From Branchipolynoe longqiensis (Eukaryota; Annelida; Polychaeta; Phyllodocida; Polynoidae), in contig CM059186.1 of the NCBI GenBank assembly GCA_030323885.1, positions 153,731,064-153,795,063 of the forward strand: DNA of 64,000 bases, written 5' to 3'. The position numbers and the translations under genes were made by a program. This document shows positions 11,797-22,631 of the stretch, in pieces. The notes below the pieces were generated by a model. It ran no database searches, had not been told where the DNA came from, and worked only from the letters and a program-made list of their open reading frames with translations. How positions within the stretch are numbered: the stretch's first letter is position 1; each line of letters starts with the position of its first letter.

Positions 11797-11870
11797 TGCT
11801 TCCGCAAATCTCTGGTTTACGGCCGCATCGGGAAGTAACTAGAATATACCACACCCAGTACCAAACTAGC

Positions 11871-12186
11871 TTTGCTAAAAGTTATCTAGATTTCTAACCT
11901 ATATATCTAACTTAGATACTGGACCACTTATTAAATATATATTTCTACATATAAGGGCAGACTAAGTCAATTAAAAATAGCCTGTCAGTGCTGAAGGCTA
12001 TTTAGGTCAGAGTTTTGACAAGCACCTCAACATTAAGTTAGTATGTTTACACTTGAAATATCTCTGAAGTTAGTCATTTTAAATCAAAGTTATTTCAAAC
12101 TAAAAGTAAGATCGATTATAATAATCACTCTACTATATTTATATGATAAATATGAGAGAAACTCGAAAGCATCAGACTCTGCAACT
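11871..12186 (+). mobile_element. TTAA MITE family M, left end lost
   Basis: Shares the family interior (ATATCTCTGAAGTTAGTCAT and similar) and the right end ACTCTGCAACT followed by TTAA (12187-12190). The left end is missing at the junction with the LINE. Confidence 0.7.
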
Positions 12187-12190
12187 TTAA

Positions 12191-12587
12191 TATACAACTT
12201 TAATAACAAAAAATACCAAAAGGTAGACTGTTGATATCTGTAAGCATCATGATATTACTGATAGGTGGGAGAATGGTTTCAAATGGCTCTCAGCCTTTGG
12301 TATCGCCCCATTTGAAATAACTCCTCCCACCCACTTAGACTATTCCAAATCTGCGTGCATGTGTAAAATAATGTCTTTTGATTATTCCCACACATCCTGT
12401 CATCTGGTCATTACTGCCTTGCATTTCTCGACTGTGTGTTCTTGGTGCAGGTGACGAAACCTTGTTGCTACATACACCATGCTATAATTTATATATCTTT
12501 GAATGTTTCACAATGCACATCAACATCGACTTATACTTCCCTAGAACACCACAACTCTGTACCACATTCTTCCTACCATTGATCACC
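12191..12587. other. No recognised feature
   Basis: About 400 bp with short inverted words but no supported gene or assigned repeat. Confidence 0.5.
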
Positions 12588-12789
12588 AGTGGCCGAATCG
12601 GTAGAGCGTAAGCTTACCATGCAGAGGGTTGGGAGTTCGAATTCCAGCCGAGTGAAATCAATGCCATATAACATTGATACTTGTCGCTACCTAACCTGGC
12701 GCTCCGCATTACTAGGATAGGACAAGGTCTGCTTATCACAGTATCAGGATAAATGTGACTATGGGGGATATCAGGTCATGGTGCCGGTG

Positions 12790-13157
12790 TAGCAGGAAAT
12801 CGCAAACCCTGTAAATCGCAAACCCCCACTTGTGATTTCCTAGGAAATCGCAAACCCCCATGCCATATATGGGCATGGAAAGGATTGCGATTTCCTAGGA
12901 AATCACATATCCCCTCTGGCCTGGCATGACATCAACACTAATCAATTAATCCATCTTGATCCTCCTTGAATCCATTTTATCCCCCAGATCTGGTAGAAGT
13001 TCAAAATCAAACATAGGCCTATAGCTGCCATGCTTGTGGTGATAAATGCTATAAAGCATGGTTGGGTTTGCAATTTCCAGGGGGTGTTTGTGATTTCCTA
13101 GTAAATCGCAAACCCCGGGATGTGCAATTTCCAGGGGTTTGCGATTTACTGCTACAC
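12790..13157. mobile_element. MITE with GGAAATCGCAAACCCC words
   Basis: The ends TGTAGCAGGAAATCGC and GCGATTTACTGCTACA are inverted repeats, and the subterminal parts repeat AAATCGCAAACCCC several times in both orientations. It interrupts the SINE B body exactly, so it is a discrete insertion of about 365 bp. The exact target duplication is unclear. Confidence 0.7.
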
Positions 13158-13247
13158 TGGTAGCCTGGTCTCCCAGTGGGGCAGTAGTATATAGTCACCA
13201 TGAGTGCGCACCGTTGCAAGTCGGTACCCATCCTGATATGACCTTAG

Positions 13248-13576
13248 AAAAAAGTTTGTTATATTTAATGATGCCTCTAGAGCACATTGATTTTCATCAT
13301 CAGCTATTGGAAGTAAAAGATATGGTCATATTTCTTTGGAGGAAACCCGCTGCCACCACATAGGCTACTCTTTCCGATAAGCAGCAAGGGGTCCTTTATA
13401 TGCAGTTTCCCACAGACAGGATAGCAGATACCACAGCCTTTGATGACCCACTTGTAGACAACTGATTGGAACAGAAAATAGCACAAACTGCAAATATGTC
13501 CACTGAGCAGGATCGATAGGATCACCCACACCTTCACAGGTGGACACTCTACCGCATGAGCTATGTCCCGCTCCCC
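13248..13576 (-). repeat. SINE family D, near-complete copy
   Basis: On the minus strand it has head CGGTAGAGTGTCCACCTGTG, body (TCTGTGGGAAACTGCATATA, then AAAGAGTAGCC and GGCAGCGGGTTTCCTCC) and tail ATCAATGTGCTCTAGAGGC ending in AACAAACTTTTTT. The 13-bp target-site duplication confirms retroposition. Confidence 0.8.
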
Positions 13577-13625
13577 GATATGACATTAGATGTTGCTAGG
13601 GTATAAAATAACAACAAATAAACAA

Positions 13626-14875
13626 TTCTATCATGGATAGTCATAGACAGTAATAATAATAATACGACCATTTAAACAGAACAATAAAGCCCCGCCCTCA
13701 TTGACCAAAATAGCGACATCCGACAATGTTCTCGATGGCATTTCCCGTCATGCAATTTCCTCGATGCTCCGAGGTAATTTATTGTAAGTAGCCGCCACTG
13801 GCCTACCCCCCATCCCAGGCCTGGCAATTATGAGACTATTTGCTACATGAGCATACGATACCCTACCCCTAGTAACCATCAGAACTATCTCATCAAGTGT
13901 GACAGATACGTAATGCCACACATACACCTGTCGCGATTAAACTAATGGCTTGATGGGTTGTACCAGTTAAGTGCCGTTCCCCTCTTTGGCCGTGCAGCGT
14001 CCACTTGACCCAGTTAATAGGCCGGCGAGTGGGGGGGGGGGGGTGGGGGGCTACACGCAGAGCCTTAACAGTGGCTGATTGGGCTATTGACGGTGAATAA
14101 CACCAGCTCTAATAAGGACAAAGACCTTATAATACTAAGACAACTCATTCAAAATGATCAAACCCACCACTTGGTGCACTGGCTGTTCTCTTGGTTAAAC
14201 AGGTGCTATATTATATGTATAAATGTATATATGAATGTGAACGATGTGTGATGATGGCGATGATGCTGATGATGCTGATGATGATGCTGATGATGCTGAT
14301 GATGATGTGTATTTGTTCATAGCAATTTCATAGTGTATTCATACTTACCTATCTCATGTAATAAATTATATTGTTTGTGTTTGAAACACCAACGCAGAGC
14401 TGTTTATGTCAAACCCACCACGAGGTGGCACTGCCAAATTTACATTACCATGGGAGAGATAGGGAGTGAGCCGTCTTAGTATTATAGGGTCTTTGATAAG
14501 GATGTGCATCAGGGGTGGGGGGGGGGGGGGGGGAAACCGCCACATCAGCCGCAGTGTAAAAGCGGCGACTGAATTGTGGGTGTGGGTTTGGCGGGTGGGA
14601 GGGGGGGGAGGGACATGTGCATGCGTAATGATGGGGGTGGGGTGGGGGGTGGTGGTGTTAGTGCAGCAGGGGGCGGTGTTGTTACTATGTTAGTGCAGTA
14701 GGATCACCGTCTTTACCTGTGTGGCGGGATACCAGTGCTACAGGTGTGTGTGTAGCTAACGAGCGCGGTGCAACCTGGGAATGTGTTAATGTAGCATATT
14801 CTGAGTACAGTGGTTACTCTATCGGCAGCAAGTTTGTTAATACTAATAGGAGGTTTGCACTACCATCAACGACCT
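13626..14875. other. Non-coding stretch with G-runs and a GAT/GCT microsatellite
   Basis: Includes a G-run near 14030-14048, a (GATGATGCT)n microsatellite at 14232-14307 and G-rich sequence at 14510-14670 with a run of about 17 G. No gene is recognised. Confidence 0.6.
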
Positions 14876-15225
14876 GACGGGATGGCCGATTGCGTTGAGC
14901 GTCTGTCTCCCGTTTTGGTAGATCATGGGATTCGAACCCGCGGGTTCGAACCCTGGTCGAGTCAAACCAATGACTTATGAATTGATACTTGTTGCTTCCT
15001 AGCCAGGCGCTCGGTGTTAATAGGATATGGCAAGGACTGGTTGGCTAAGTGTCACGATAAGGTGACTGAGTGGGATATCAGGTCATTGTACTGGCGGGCT
15101 GATTTCCTAGTGGGGCATTACTATAAATTCTCCATGAGTGCACACTGTCACAAGTCAGTCCCTTTCCTGATATGACCGTAGATGTTGTTTCCAGGATGTA
15201 AAACTCCAACAACCAACCAACCGAT
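14876..15225 (+). repeat. SINE family B, full-length
   Basis: Complete from the tRNA-like head (GATGGCCGATTGCGTTGAGC; B box GGGTTCGAACCC) to the tail GTAAAACTCCAACAACCAAC. A good reference copy, about 345 bp. Confidence 0.85.
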
Positions 15226-15310
15226 ACTAATACTAGTAATAGGCGATTTGCACTACCACCAACGCGCTCTCTGATGGACGGCAGTGGTGGAATTGTTGTT
15301 TGTGGGTTTG

Positions 15311-15445
15311 TGGTTTCACTGAAGTTGAGAGACATTAAGACCGATTCATGGACATCACTCTCACAGCAGAGAGCTAAATGGAGAGCGGCAGTCAAGTAAT
15401 GAAAGCAGTCTTTGTCGCATCGCGACTGACAGCATGATGATGATG
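15311..15445 (+). repeat. 3' end of an RTE-type LINE
   Basis: The coding 3' end (LRDIKTDSWTSLSQQRAKWR-like) followed by a (GAT)n tail. The same segment recurs at 33935-34090 and 60718-60838. Confidence 0.7.
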
Positions 15446-15469
15446 ATGATGACGGTTTCACTGTGCAAC

Positions 15470-15760
15470 ATTCTCTGTGGAAAAGGTCTTTCCCTCTGCT
15501 GCCATTCACCTTCCCTTCCAACAATGTACGGTATATTGAATTCTGACAAATGAAGTGGCCAGAATAATCTGTGACAGGGATTGTCACAATCAACAGCACT
15601 TCTGTTTGCGTCGCTTTGCAATTCTCAGGAGATGTTTGTGTGGTCCAATTGCCTGCTGGATCTTGGCACAGACTTCCTCGTTGGTAACATGGTCTTTGTA
15701 TGAGATGTGTAGTATTTTGAAGTACTGCCTCATGTCCATGTATTCTTCTTTGGCGCTCTC
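15470..15760 (-). pseudogene. RTE-like LINE C-terminal remnant
   Basis: Minus-strand pieces read VTNEEVCAKIQQAIGPHKHL and QNSIYRTLLEGKVNG, in the order of LINE proteins but with stop codons and frame changes. Degraded. Confidence 0.6.
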
Positions 15761-15794
15761 GCCTATGCTGGCCTATGTTGCAGACATGGCGTAA

Positions 15795-16536
15795 AGGGCG
15801 CATTCCATATACGCGTAATGCGTAATGCGAATGCGAATGCGAATGCGACAAAAAATCGAAACGCCTTGAAACCTATGAGCTACATTCCATATACGCGTAA
15901 TGCGTAATGCGAATGCGAATGCGAATAAAATCCATTATCCCGATCGCTCCATGTAGCGATCAGTGAGTAATGCGTAATGCGTAAAGGTGGTGCAAATAGA
16001 AAAGCATCAGTCGCATTTGTCCATTGATATAAGGCTGGAGGAGGCGACTGATAATTACGGACAGCCGGGACAAGGTGGAGCGCGGACCTCTTAGGAAGCA
16101 GTCTCCAAGGCTGCTGAGTGCACTGTATATGACCAAATATTGCATTTATATCTATGTACCTTTTCGTACGTCACATGGGGGTTCCTACCTTTATTATAAC
16201 CAAATTATAGATAAGTATTCATATTTCTGTGCATATGGTAGCATTTTTAGCTTTTCCGTAACCGTCTGTCTCCCGATTGGGACGGTCCTAACATCCTAAA
16301 GTGCGCCATGTTAGGACCGTCCTTTTTGGTCCCAAGACTGGCTATATTTAAAAAATAAAAATAAGTCGCATTTGTCCATTGATATAAGGCTGGAGGAGGC
16401 GACTGATCTGCCATGTTTCTACAGCAAAACGCAATACGCATTACGCGTATATGGAATGGTGGCATTCGCATAACGCATAACGCGTAACGCATAACGCATA
16501 ACGCATTACGCATTACGCGTATATGGAATGCAGCCT
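15795..16536. mobile_element. Fold-back element F2a (GCGAAT/GCGTAAT hexamers)
   Basis: The ends AGGGCGCATTCCATATACGC and GCGTATATGGAATGCAGCCT are inverted repeats followed by GCGTAAT and GCGAAT arrays. It interrupts a LINE tail (GCGTAA | AGCAACCACCAATCAATC) with TAA/TTA at its borders. The interior has two copies of a hairpin sequence beginning CAGTCGCATTTGTCCATTGA and ending GGAGGAGGCGACTG, plus a GGACGGTCCTAAC palindrome. Confidence 0.75.
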
Positions 16537-16564
16537 TTAAGCAACCACCAATCAATCAATCAAT

Positions 16565-17059
16565 CTTTGGAGCTCCGCTATTTGGGTCTTGCTACGATTA
16601 GTGAGCGCATCAGATTTAGCGACTGGAATTCGCCCTTTCGGCAGTCGACCTGTATAGTAGTAGTATCAGAGGTGCAGACATAACCATAATTACACCATAA
16701 GTCTAACCATAAACATGTATAACGATACACCGGTAAGGCCTTCATTAAATCACCTGCCTCATATACTAGTATATTACTACTCATATATGCAGAGCCCGAT
16801 TCCATGCGCCATATTGGATATATCACAATTGGAACACGCTATCTGCATGAAGTGAATAAAGATGGCACAGATATGTTGACTGTTAAAGAAGCGCCAGTCT
16901 GACTGAAATCCGATTCCTTTCAAAGAGAAGAATGCGGAAATCCTTACAGTGAATGACGTCACAGATAAGGACCGTGGATTAACCTAAATAATCGCAATCC
17001 TATCTTGTCCCACATCTCTGTCAAGGAAACAGCTTTCAGAAATGACGTCCAAAAATACT
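16565..17059. other. No recognised feature
   Basis: About 500 bp between fold-back elements. No gene or assigned repeat is seen. Confidence 0.5.
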
Positions 17060-17790
17060 GTTATGGTGGGGTGTGGTGATGGAAATGGGACCCACGTTTC
17101 TTGCTATTCCATTGCTAACATGCTAACAAATAAGCTGTATTCACACGGGGCAGTTAAATCGATTCATATAAATCGACTTGCCTAATTCGACTGAGGCGGA
17201 TTAGGGCTGAATCAATTTACATGAATCGTTTACTGTAAAACTTTTAGCGAGGTGCTCTACAGGAACCGATCTACGCTGAAACGTTTTATCTTGCCCGTGT
17301 GAACACATATGAAGCGATTTATGATGTCACATGCATGCGTAGTCAAGACCTTGGCTTGTTGACTTTCCGTTTGATCAAAAGCGCATATTATATAATTTAG
17401 TCTATGAAACCGCTAGCTGTGCACAGATATTTTTTTGATCATTTATTTTTAGGGTTTCACTGCCCAGCAGAAGTTTTGCCCATTCCAAACCAATACGATT
17501 CAGTCCATACATATCTAGGTCGAACCCACACTCTCTCGTGGCGACATCGACGAACCCAAACTGGCGCTGGTTAGTATCGACTAACTCATGCGCTGATATC
17601 GATTTCCGGCCCAACTACTGCCCGTGTGAACGCGCGTCTAAATCGATTCATATGATTCGCCTTATCTAAATCGCTTTAAACTTTTCCCGTGTGAATACAG
17701 CTTTAAACTACCTAGACTCTCTGATGCAACCACCTTGTCCATGCCTACCTGTCTATGTAGATCCTTAAGAGATCAGTACAGTCGACTATG
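17060..17790 (-). repeat. SINE family A copy interrupted by fold-back element F3
   Basis: 17060-17132 and 17703-17790 are adjacent segments of one SINE A (compare 17905-18135). The break falls at the family's CTAACCATTACAC, giving an interior TTA target. Confidence 0.75.
17133..17702. mobile_element. Fold-back element F3 (AAATCGATTCATAT words)
   Basis: Perfect terminal repeats AGCTGTATTCACACGGG / CCCGTGTGAATACAGCT. The interior is rich in AATCGATTCATATRAATCG and CCCGTGTGAA words. It is inserted in a SINE A at a TTA (right copy TTA intact, left copy changed to ATA). 570 bp, non-coding. Confidence 0.8.
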
Positions 17791-17904
17791 CTTATCCCTC
17801 TGGGATTGTAAATCTTTTAAATTGTTTACATATATAAGTTATAAGTCATTTAATGCTTACAATAACATAAATACACTTACAGATACATACACTGGGTAAG
17901 TTCA

Positions 17905-18135
17905 ACGACAATACAACATACAACGATCACAGCAACCAGTGTCATGGGGGGGGGGGGGGTTGATGAAAATGCAAAATATTGCACCTATAGCAGGATTCAA
18001 ACCCCACAATTCTTGCCATTCCATGGCTAGCATGCTAACCATTACACTACCTACAGACCCTGATACAATCATCCTATCAACGCCTGCCTGTCTATGCAGC
18101 TCCTTGCCTGAGAGGTCAGTGCAGACCACTGAAAT
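17905..18135 (-). repeat. SINE family A copy
   Basis: Minus-strand copy with a tRNA-like core (GTGTAATGGTTAGCATGCTA and a degenerate B box), a leading GTCTGCACTGACCTCTCAGG-type segment and the TTTTCATCA + C-run end. Confidence 0.75.
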
Positions 18136-18139
18136 ACCA

Positions 18140-18523
18140 TCTGTACCAGGTCAACCAAAAAAGTAGCTTATGCCAGTTCTCGTATTGTTTTTCAAGTTAA
18201 GTTCCCAAATAAATATGCATTTTCTTTTTTAAATTGAATTCTACTCAAATATATTATAAGTTCTACTTGGTTAGGATTGCTCTCCGGGGAGAGTTTATAG
18301 CTCTTCTTGGTTATATATCAACATGAGGGACTGCAAACAAATAGTAAGGCCTCGAGTTATGCATGAGTATGCCTCCCTTGTGCACATGCACACGGATATC
18401 ACCTATTGTTTCGCACCCCTCACCTATCATCGCCCGCCAAATTAATTGACTGAATGTCCCTGACCTCTATTATCGTTCACGCCTCTTTTCCAAAGTCATC
18501 AAACACACCATTGTAACCCCATT
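18140..18523. other. No recognised feature
   Basis: AT-leaning non-coding stretch. No gene is seen. Confidence 0.5.
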
Positions 18524-18985
18524 CCTCCCCCACACAACGCCCTCCCTTCTCCACTCCCTCCTCCCTCCCCACCTCTCCCTCCTCTCCCTCCTTCACCTCC
18601 TCTGTTTCCCTACCCTATTTTCCCTTTTCCCCCCTTCCCCACCACCTTCCCATCTCTCCTCCTTCCTTCCCTCCTCTCCATCTTCGCTCTTTTCCCTCCC
18701 TTCCTCCCCATCTCCCTTTCTCCCATCCTCCCCGATTTCTCTGCTCACCTTCTTCACCTCCTTCACCTCCTCTACCTCTCCGCTCGTCTCCCCTTCTCCC
18801 CTCCCCGTCTTCCCCCTCCTCCGTCCGTCACCGCTTTCTCCCACCTCATCCCTTTTGCCTATCACCTCCACTCATCCCCTCCCCTTCCCTCTCCCCTTCA
18901 CACTCCCCTCCTCCCCATTCTCCCCGCCCCCTCCCCCCTCATCTACCCTCCTCTCCCCTCCCCATCCCCGCCTTCCCCATTCCCA
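18524..18985. repeat. Polypyrimidine/polypurine tract
   Basis: About 460 bp almost purely C and T on + (CTCC, CCCTCC and TTCC words). The long Glu/Gly/Lys-rich frame on the minus strand is compositional. Confidence 0.85.
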
Positions 18986-20254
18986 TATATTGTTTCCTTC
19001 CATTTGTCCCTATTGACTCGAAGTTGGTACAGGGACCAGTCAGTTGGTCAACAGCGGATGGCTAGGTCACCAGGAAAAGCGTCCAATTCACACCCGCCGA
19101 CCGCCACTAGGTGGCGACAATTCCGTCCATATGTGTCAGCACTCAGGTTGATTGCCAAAACCCCTAACTGATGAACGCGCGTGCATCTGCCTCCTAGCCG
19201 CTCTGTACCGGAAGTGCCGTGGCCGCCATATTGATTCAGTAATTCTCATCAGACTCCATGCGGTGCCGTGGAGTTCTGTCCACTGACCCACATCAGATCT
19301 TAATTGATCTTTTCCTGAGTGAGTGAGTGTCAGCGTTTTCGGTTATATTGATCAACACATACCCTAGGAAGACCTTGGGGACCCAGGATTGATCAGTGAA
19401 GAAGCAAGTGAAAATCATTCGAAAAGAACAACAGCTATTGTTAGCTCACCTTATATACCTTACTCTATTTTATCATTTTTGTGTGTAAATAATTCCGAAT
19501 TGAAAAATGCCTGGAAGACCAGTGCTTCGGCGCTGACAAGAGAACGTATTCAGCAGAATAAACATATTTCCCCCCATCCCCCCCCCCCCAACAAAAACCA
19601 CAAGCCCCCCCCCCCCCACACACACAGATTTCAGTAACAAACGAAGCCTACTTTCCCTATGACTATGGATAATGTTAAGAATAAACACTGTCCTAAGCAA
19701 GTTCAGTACTGTAGTGATATTCACCTCACGTGGACACAACACAATCTTCTTCTTTGCTAACTACAATATTGTCTCCTTAGAAATAAACATTTTGTTATTG
19801 GGCTGGGTTTGTTGGTGTGTTTCTCAAATAGCACATGTGCAATTTCTGTTTCCTGGCCTGATACTGCTACCACACTGGAATTATCCAGTATCCTATCCCA
19901 GATCCCTGTTCAAATCACTACAGAGTCGGTCTAATGACCATGCGTTGGTCATGCATGACGATTAAATCGATACAGTTGTGTTCATTGTTCACAGTTATTC
20001 GTTCGTATTGTAACCATGGCAACCACACGGGAAGCCTTGGCGATGTTTCTAAGTTATGAAATCTAACAGTTACGGTTCCGAATTGGCATGTGAATGACTT
20101 GTGATATTTGTATGCGTTTCCTAATTGGCTGATTTCATTGATCCAATTAAAATGCAGTGATTATGATTGACAATTAAATGACCCTCTGACATTTGTGCTG
20201 TTTTCCCGAGAGGCTAGGTTTTTATTGATTCAAACCAATTGTCATGTGAATTAC
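18986..20254. other. Non-coding stretch with promoter-like motif cluster
   Basis: 19104-19116 is CCACTAGGTGGCG (CTCF-like), 19207-19216 ACCGGAAGTG (ETS-type), and 19222-19233 GCCGCCATATTG (YY1-type). These resemble core-promoter motifs, but no exon is recognised. A C-run block lies at 19570-19618. The rest is unassigned. Confidence 0.4.
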
Positions 20255-20514
20255 GCATTTGTTGCCACACAGAAGGGAATACTGAGGCAATTTAATAGAA
20301 TCTGTTACTGCAGAAGTCTGTGGTGTCAGAGTGTTGGCGTGCTTAGCAAAACTAATTTCACATGTTTACTCTTCAAATATCTCAAAAGTTATTCATTTAA
20401 AATCAAATTTACTTCAAACTAGAGTAAGGTAGATTATAACCATCAATTGAATATATTTATCTCAGAAAATTGACAGAAACTCAAAATAATCGGACTAGGC
20501 AACTTTAAAGCAAC
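20255..20514 (+). mobile_element. TTAA MITE family M, truncated copy
   Basis: Matches the right three-quarters of family M, ending ATCGGACTAGGCAACT then TTAA (20515-20518). Confidence 0.7.
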
Positions 20515-20647
20515 TTATACTCTAGAACTAGTAGAAGGTATGTAGGGCCCAGTCAGGGGCTGAGGGTCTCTGTGATCAAGCCGTGGCTCTTGGTGTCACT
20601 CAGCCCCAATGACTTTCCTCAGTGAAATAGGCTAGAGGATATTCAAT

Positions 20648-21270
20648 CAATCAATAGTTCCGTCCTCTAGTCGAGGGTTGGATGCAATGGTTCTCCACTT
20701 GTCCCGATGTTGTGCTGTTCTGATAGACTGTGAATAATTCAAGCCTGTCCACTGTGAAATATTTGTAAACATGATGTTCTTGGTCTCCCTCTCCCTTGCT
20801 GCCATTCACATTCCCTTCGAAACTATGTACGGTTATATGAAATTCTTGACGATTGATGTGGCCAAAATATTACGTTTCTTTGTCTGTTATAGTGGCAAAC
20901 AAGCTTTTCTTATTTTTAATTTGTCTGAGAACTTCTTTGTTGGTGATCTTCTTTGTCCATGATATTTTCATCATCCTTCAATAAGTCCACATCTCAAATG
21001 CTGCTAAACGTTTGTACATTTTCTTAGAAATTGTCCACTTAGAGATTGTCCCATGTCTCAGCCCCATACATTAGAGTTGACCACAAGATAAACAATTGAA
21101 AGATACGCTTCCTTGTTGTGTTTCAAATATCTTTACTTGTGATTTGTTAACACTCTATACATTTTGGAGAATGTTGTTCGGGCTATTGTTATCCTTCTTT
21201 TAATTTCTTCCTCACATCTCCCATCATTTGTAATCTTTTGTCTGAGATATATGAATTCGGATACTTGTTT
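20648..21270 (-). pseudogene. Degraded second copy of the LINE at 34300-35610
   Basis: Reverse-strand match to the C-terminal half of the LINE at 34300-35610: the (TTGA) tail at 20648, then the segments for RTAQHRDKWRTIASNP, VNGSREGERET-type, and the thumb region, in the same order. Frames are broken throughout. Confidence 0.7.
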
Positions 21271-21502
21271 TGAGGATATTACCGACATGGAAAATAGTGG
21301 GAACCCTATCACTTGAAGTAAATTTTAACCCTATTGAAAAGGCCTCATAACCTATGTAAGTCCACACTTCCTTTCCCTGTGTGACGTCACAGAAGTAATA
21401 ATAATACCCATAGTGTACACAGGCTAATGGTGTTGGGCAAACCAATCTCAACCTATTGTGTTCAAGCTCAAATAACTCATTCTAAGTGTGACCTTTTATT
21501 AA

Positions 21503-21846
21503 AACTGCATAGTCTGATGAAGCATCACATTTTCAAAACCAAAACAATTATTTAGATTTGATTCTACATATCTAACGTAGATACTGCTGCACTTATTAAG
21601 TAAGCATTTGTTGCCAAGTATAAGTGAATTTAATAGAACATGTCACTAGAGAAACCTACGGTGTCACAGTTTTGGGATGTTTGCCAAAACTAATTTGACA
21701 TGTTTACACTTCAAACATCTCAAAAGTTAGGCATTTAAATTTTTTTAAATATTTCTAACTAGAGTAAGGTACATTAAAATAATCAATTGAATATATTTAT
21801 CTCAGAACAAAATGACAAAAACTCAAAACCATCGGACTATGCAACT
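21503..21846 (+). mobile_element. TTAA MITE family M, full-length
   Basis: AACTGCATAGTCTGATGAAG at left and CATCGGACTATGCAACT at right, with TTAA at 21499-21502 and 21847-21850. 344 bp; a good reference copy. Confidence 0.85.
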
Positions 21847-22018
21847 TTAAGATTAGACTTAGCCGTTATGGGCAGCATAAATACGCCATCACACAAAAAA
21901 AGGAAAGAAAAAATAGATACATCGAATAGGTGGCGTGTAAGGAATACATGAAATCGCGTGACCAGATCTTTAACCATGAACAAGTTTTAAACGCTGAACT
22001 ACTTGCTCTCATTTCCAG

Positions 22019-22170
22019 CTTACCATGAGTTTCCGACAGACGCGTTCAGTCAGACACAGCGGAAGAATGGCGCCATTGTGTTCCATCTCTTCCTTGTCCT
22101 GTACATGTTCACCGCTCTCGCTGTGGTCTGTGACATCTACTTCGTTGCCTCCCTCGACAAAATCTGCTAT
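22019..22170 (+). CDS. SLC24: SLC24/NCKX exchanger, first visible exon (N-terminal region and first core helix)
   Basis: Internal exon of a K+-dependent Na+/Ca2+ exchanger, which exports Ca2+ and K+ in exchange for Na+. It is preceded by a pyrimidine-rich acceptor ending in CAG and followed by the donor GTGAGT. It enters in phase 1 (first two bases complete a codon) and leaves in phase 0. The protein runs from YHEFPTDAF through the hydrophobic helix LFLVLYMFTALAVVCD to YFVASLDKICY. This matches the NCKX block just before the alpha-1 repeat (short acidic EFP motif, helix, then CD-x-YFV), closest in feel to the NCKX3/4/5 branch. The upstream exon carrying a signal peptide is not identified. A MITE begins 49 bp past the donor. 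Confidence 0.88.
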
Positions 22171-22218
22171 GTGAGTAGCATGCTGCAATACTGCCTCGAT
22201 AAAAGATTCACTTCCATC

Positions 22219-22631
22219 TAGATAAAAGATTCACCCTTGCAGTACAGCAGGGAACACCAACCCATTAGAAAAACTGGCGAAGAATTTCGACATGCTGGGG
22301 AAATGAACTGAGCTGGTAAATTCTTAATTTAAGAAGCAAAATGTATTCTTCACATACATCTTCATATTTATCTGCTACTTCTGATTTGAAAAATATAATA
22401 AAGCATGTAGTATAAGGAATTTTAATAATAAAACCGACGGCATTTTATAGCTGCCATCTTGCCTTTTTGAATTCTCTCTCATTTCACAAAATATGTGCCG
22501 ATATAAGTAGCCATTTGATACTGGAGCCAGGGATTCCACTTCCGGTTCCATACTAAAGTACTTTTCGCCAGCTTTTATATATTGTTGGTGTTGACCCTTG
22601 TACTGTAAGTACGGGGTGAATCTTTTATCTA
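22219..22631. mobile_element. MITE next to SLC24 exon (AGATAAAAGATTCACC ends)
   Basis: The ends TAGATAAAAGATTCACCC and GGGGTGAATCTTTTATCTA form an imperfect inverted repeat of about 45 bp that includes GTACTG and GGGAACACCAAC words. About 410 bp. A stray extra copy of GATAAAAGATTCAC lies just outside at 22199. It starts 49 bp after the exon donor. Confidence 0.65.

Larger units (their letters stand above)
8308..11835 (-). mobile_element. CR1-like LINE, 5'-truncated and frameshifted
   Basis: An antisense non-LTR retrotransposon of about 3.5 kb. The 3' end (left) carries a (ATGAGT)n-like tail at 8308-8335. The 5' end (right) stops within an open frame near 11835 and abuts the middle of a family-M MITE, so it is truncated. 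It encodes a coiled N-terminal segment, an endonuclease and a reverse transcriptase, described in the two coding entries below. Confidence 0.85.
12588..13625 (+). repeat. SINE family B copy carrying two nested insertions
   Basis: The head (GGCCGAATCGGTAGAGCGTA ... GGGAGTTCGAATTCC) and body run 12588 to about 12790, resume at 13158-13247, and finish at 13577-13625. The gaps are a MITE (12790-13157) and a SINE D (13248-13576). The second insertion is marked by GATATGACCTTAG (13235-13247) and GATATGACATTAG (13577-13589), a 13-bp duplication. Confidence 0.85.

Noticed and set aside
15078..15851. 257-residue minus-strand frame starting MSHSHSHSH
   Set aside because: It crosses a fold-back element end, a LINE remnant on minus, a LINE end on plus and part of a SINE. 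It is a chance frame through unrelated pieces.
18593..18871. Glu/Gly/Lys-rich minus-strand frame
   Set aside because: A product of the polypyrimidine tract's composition.
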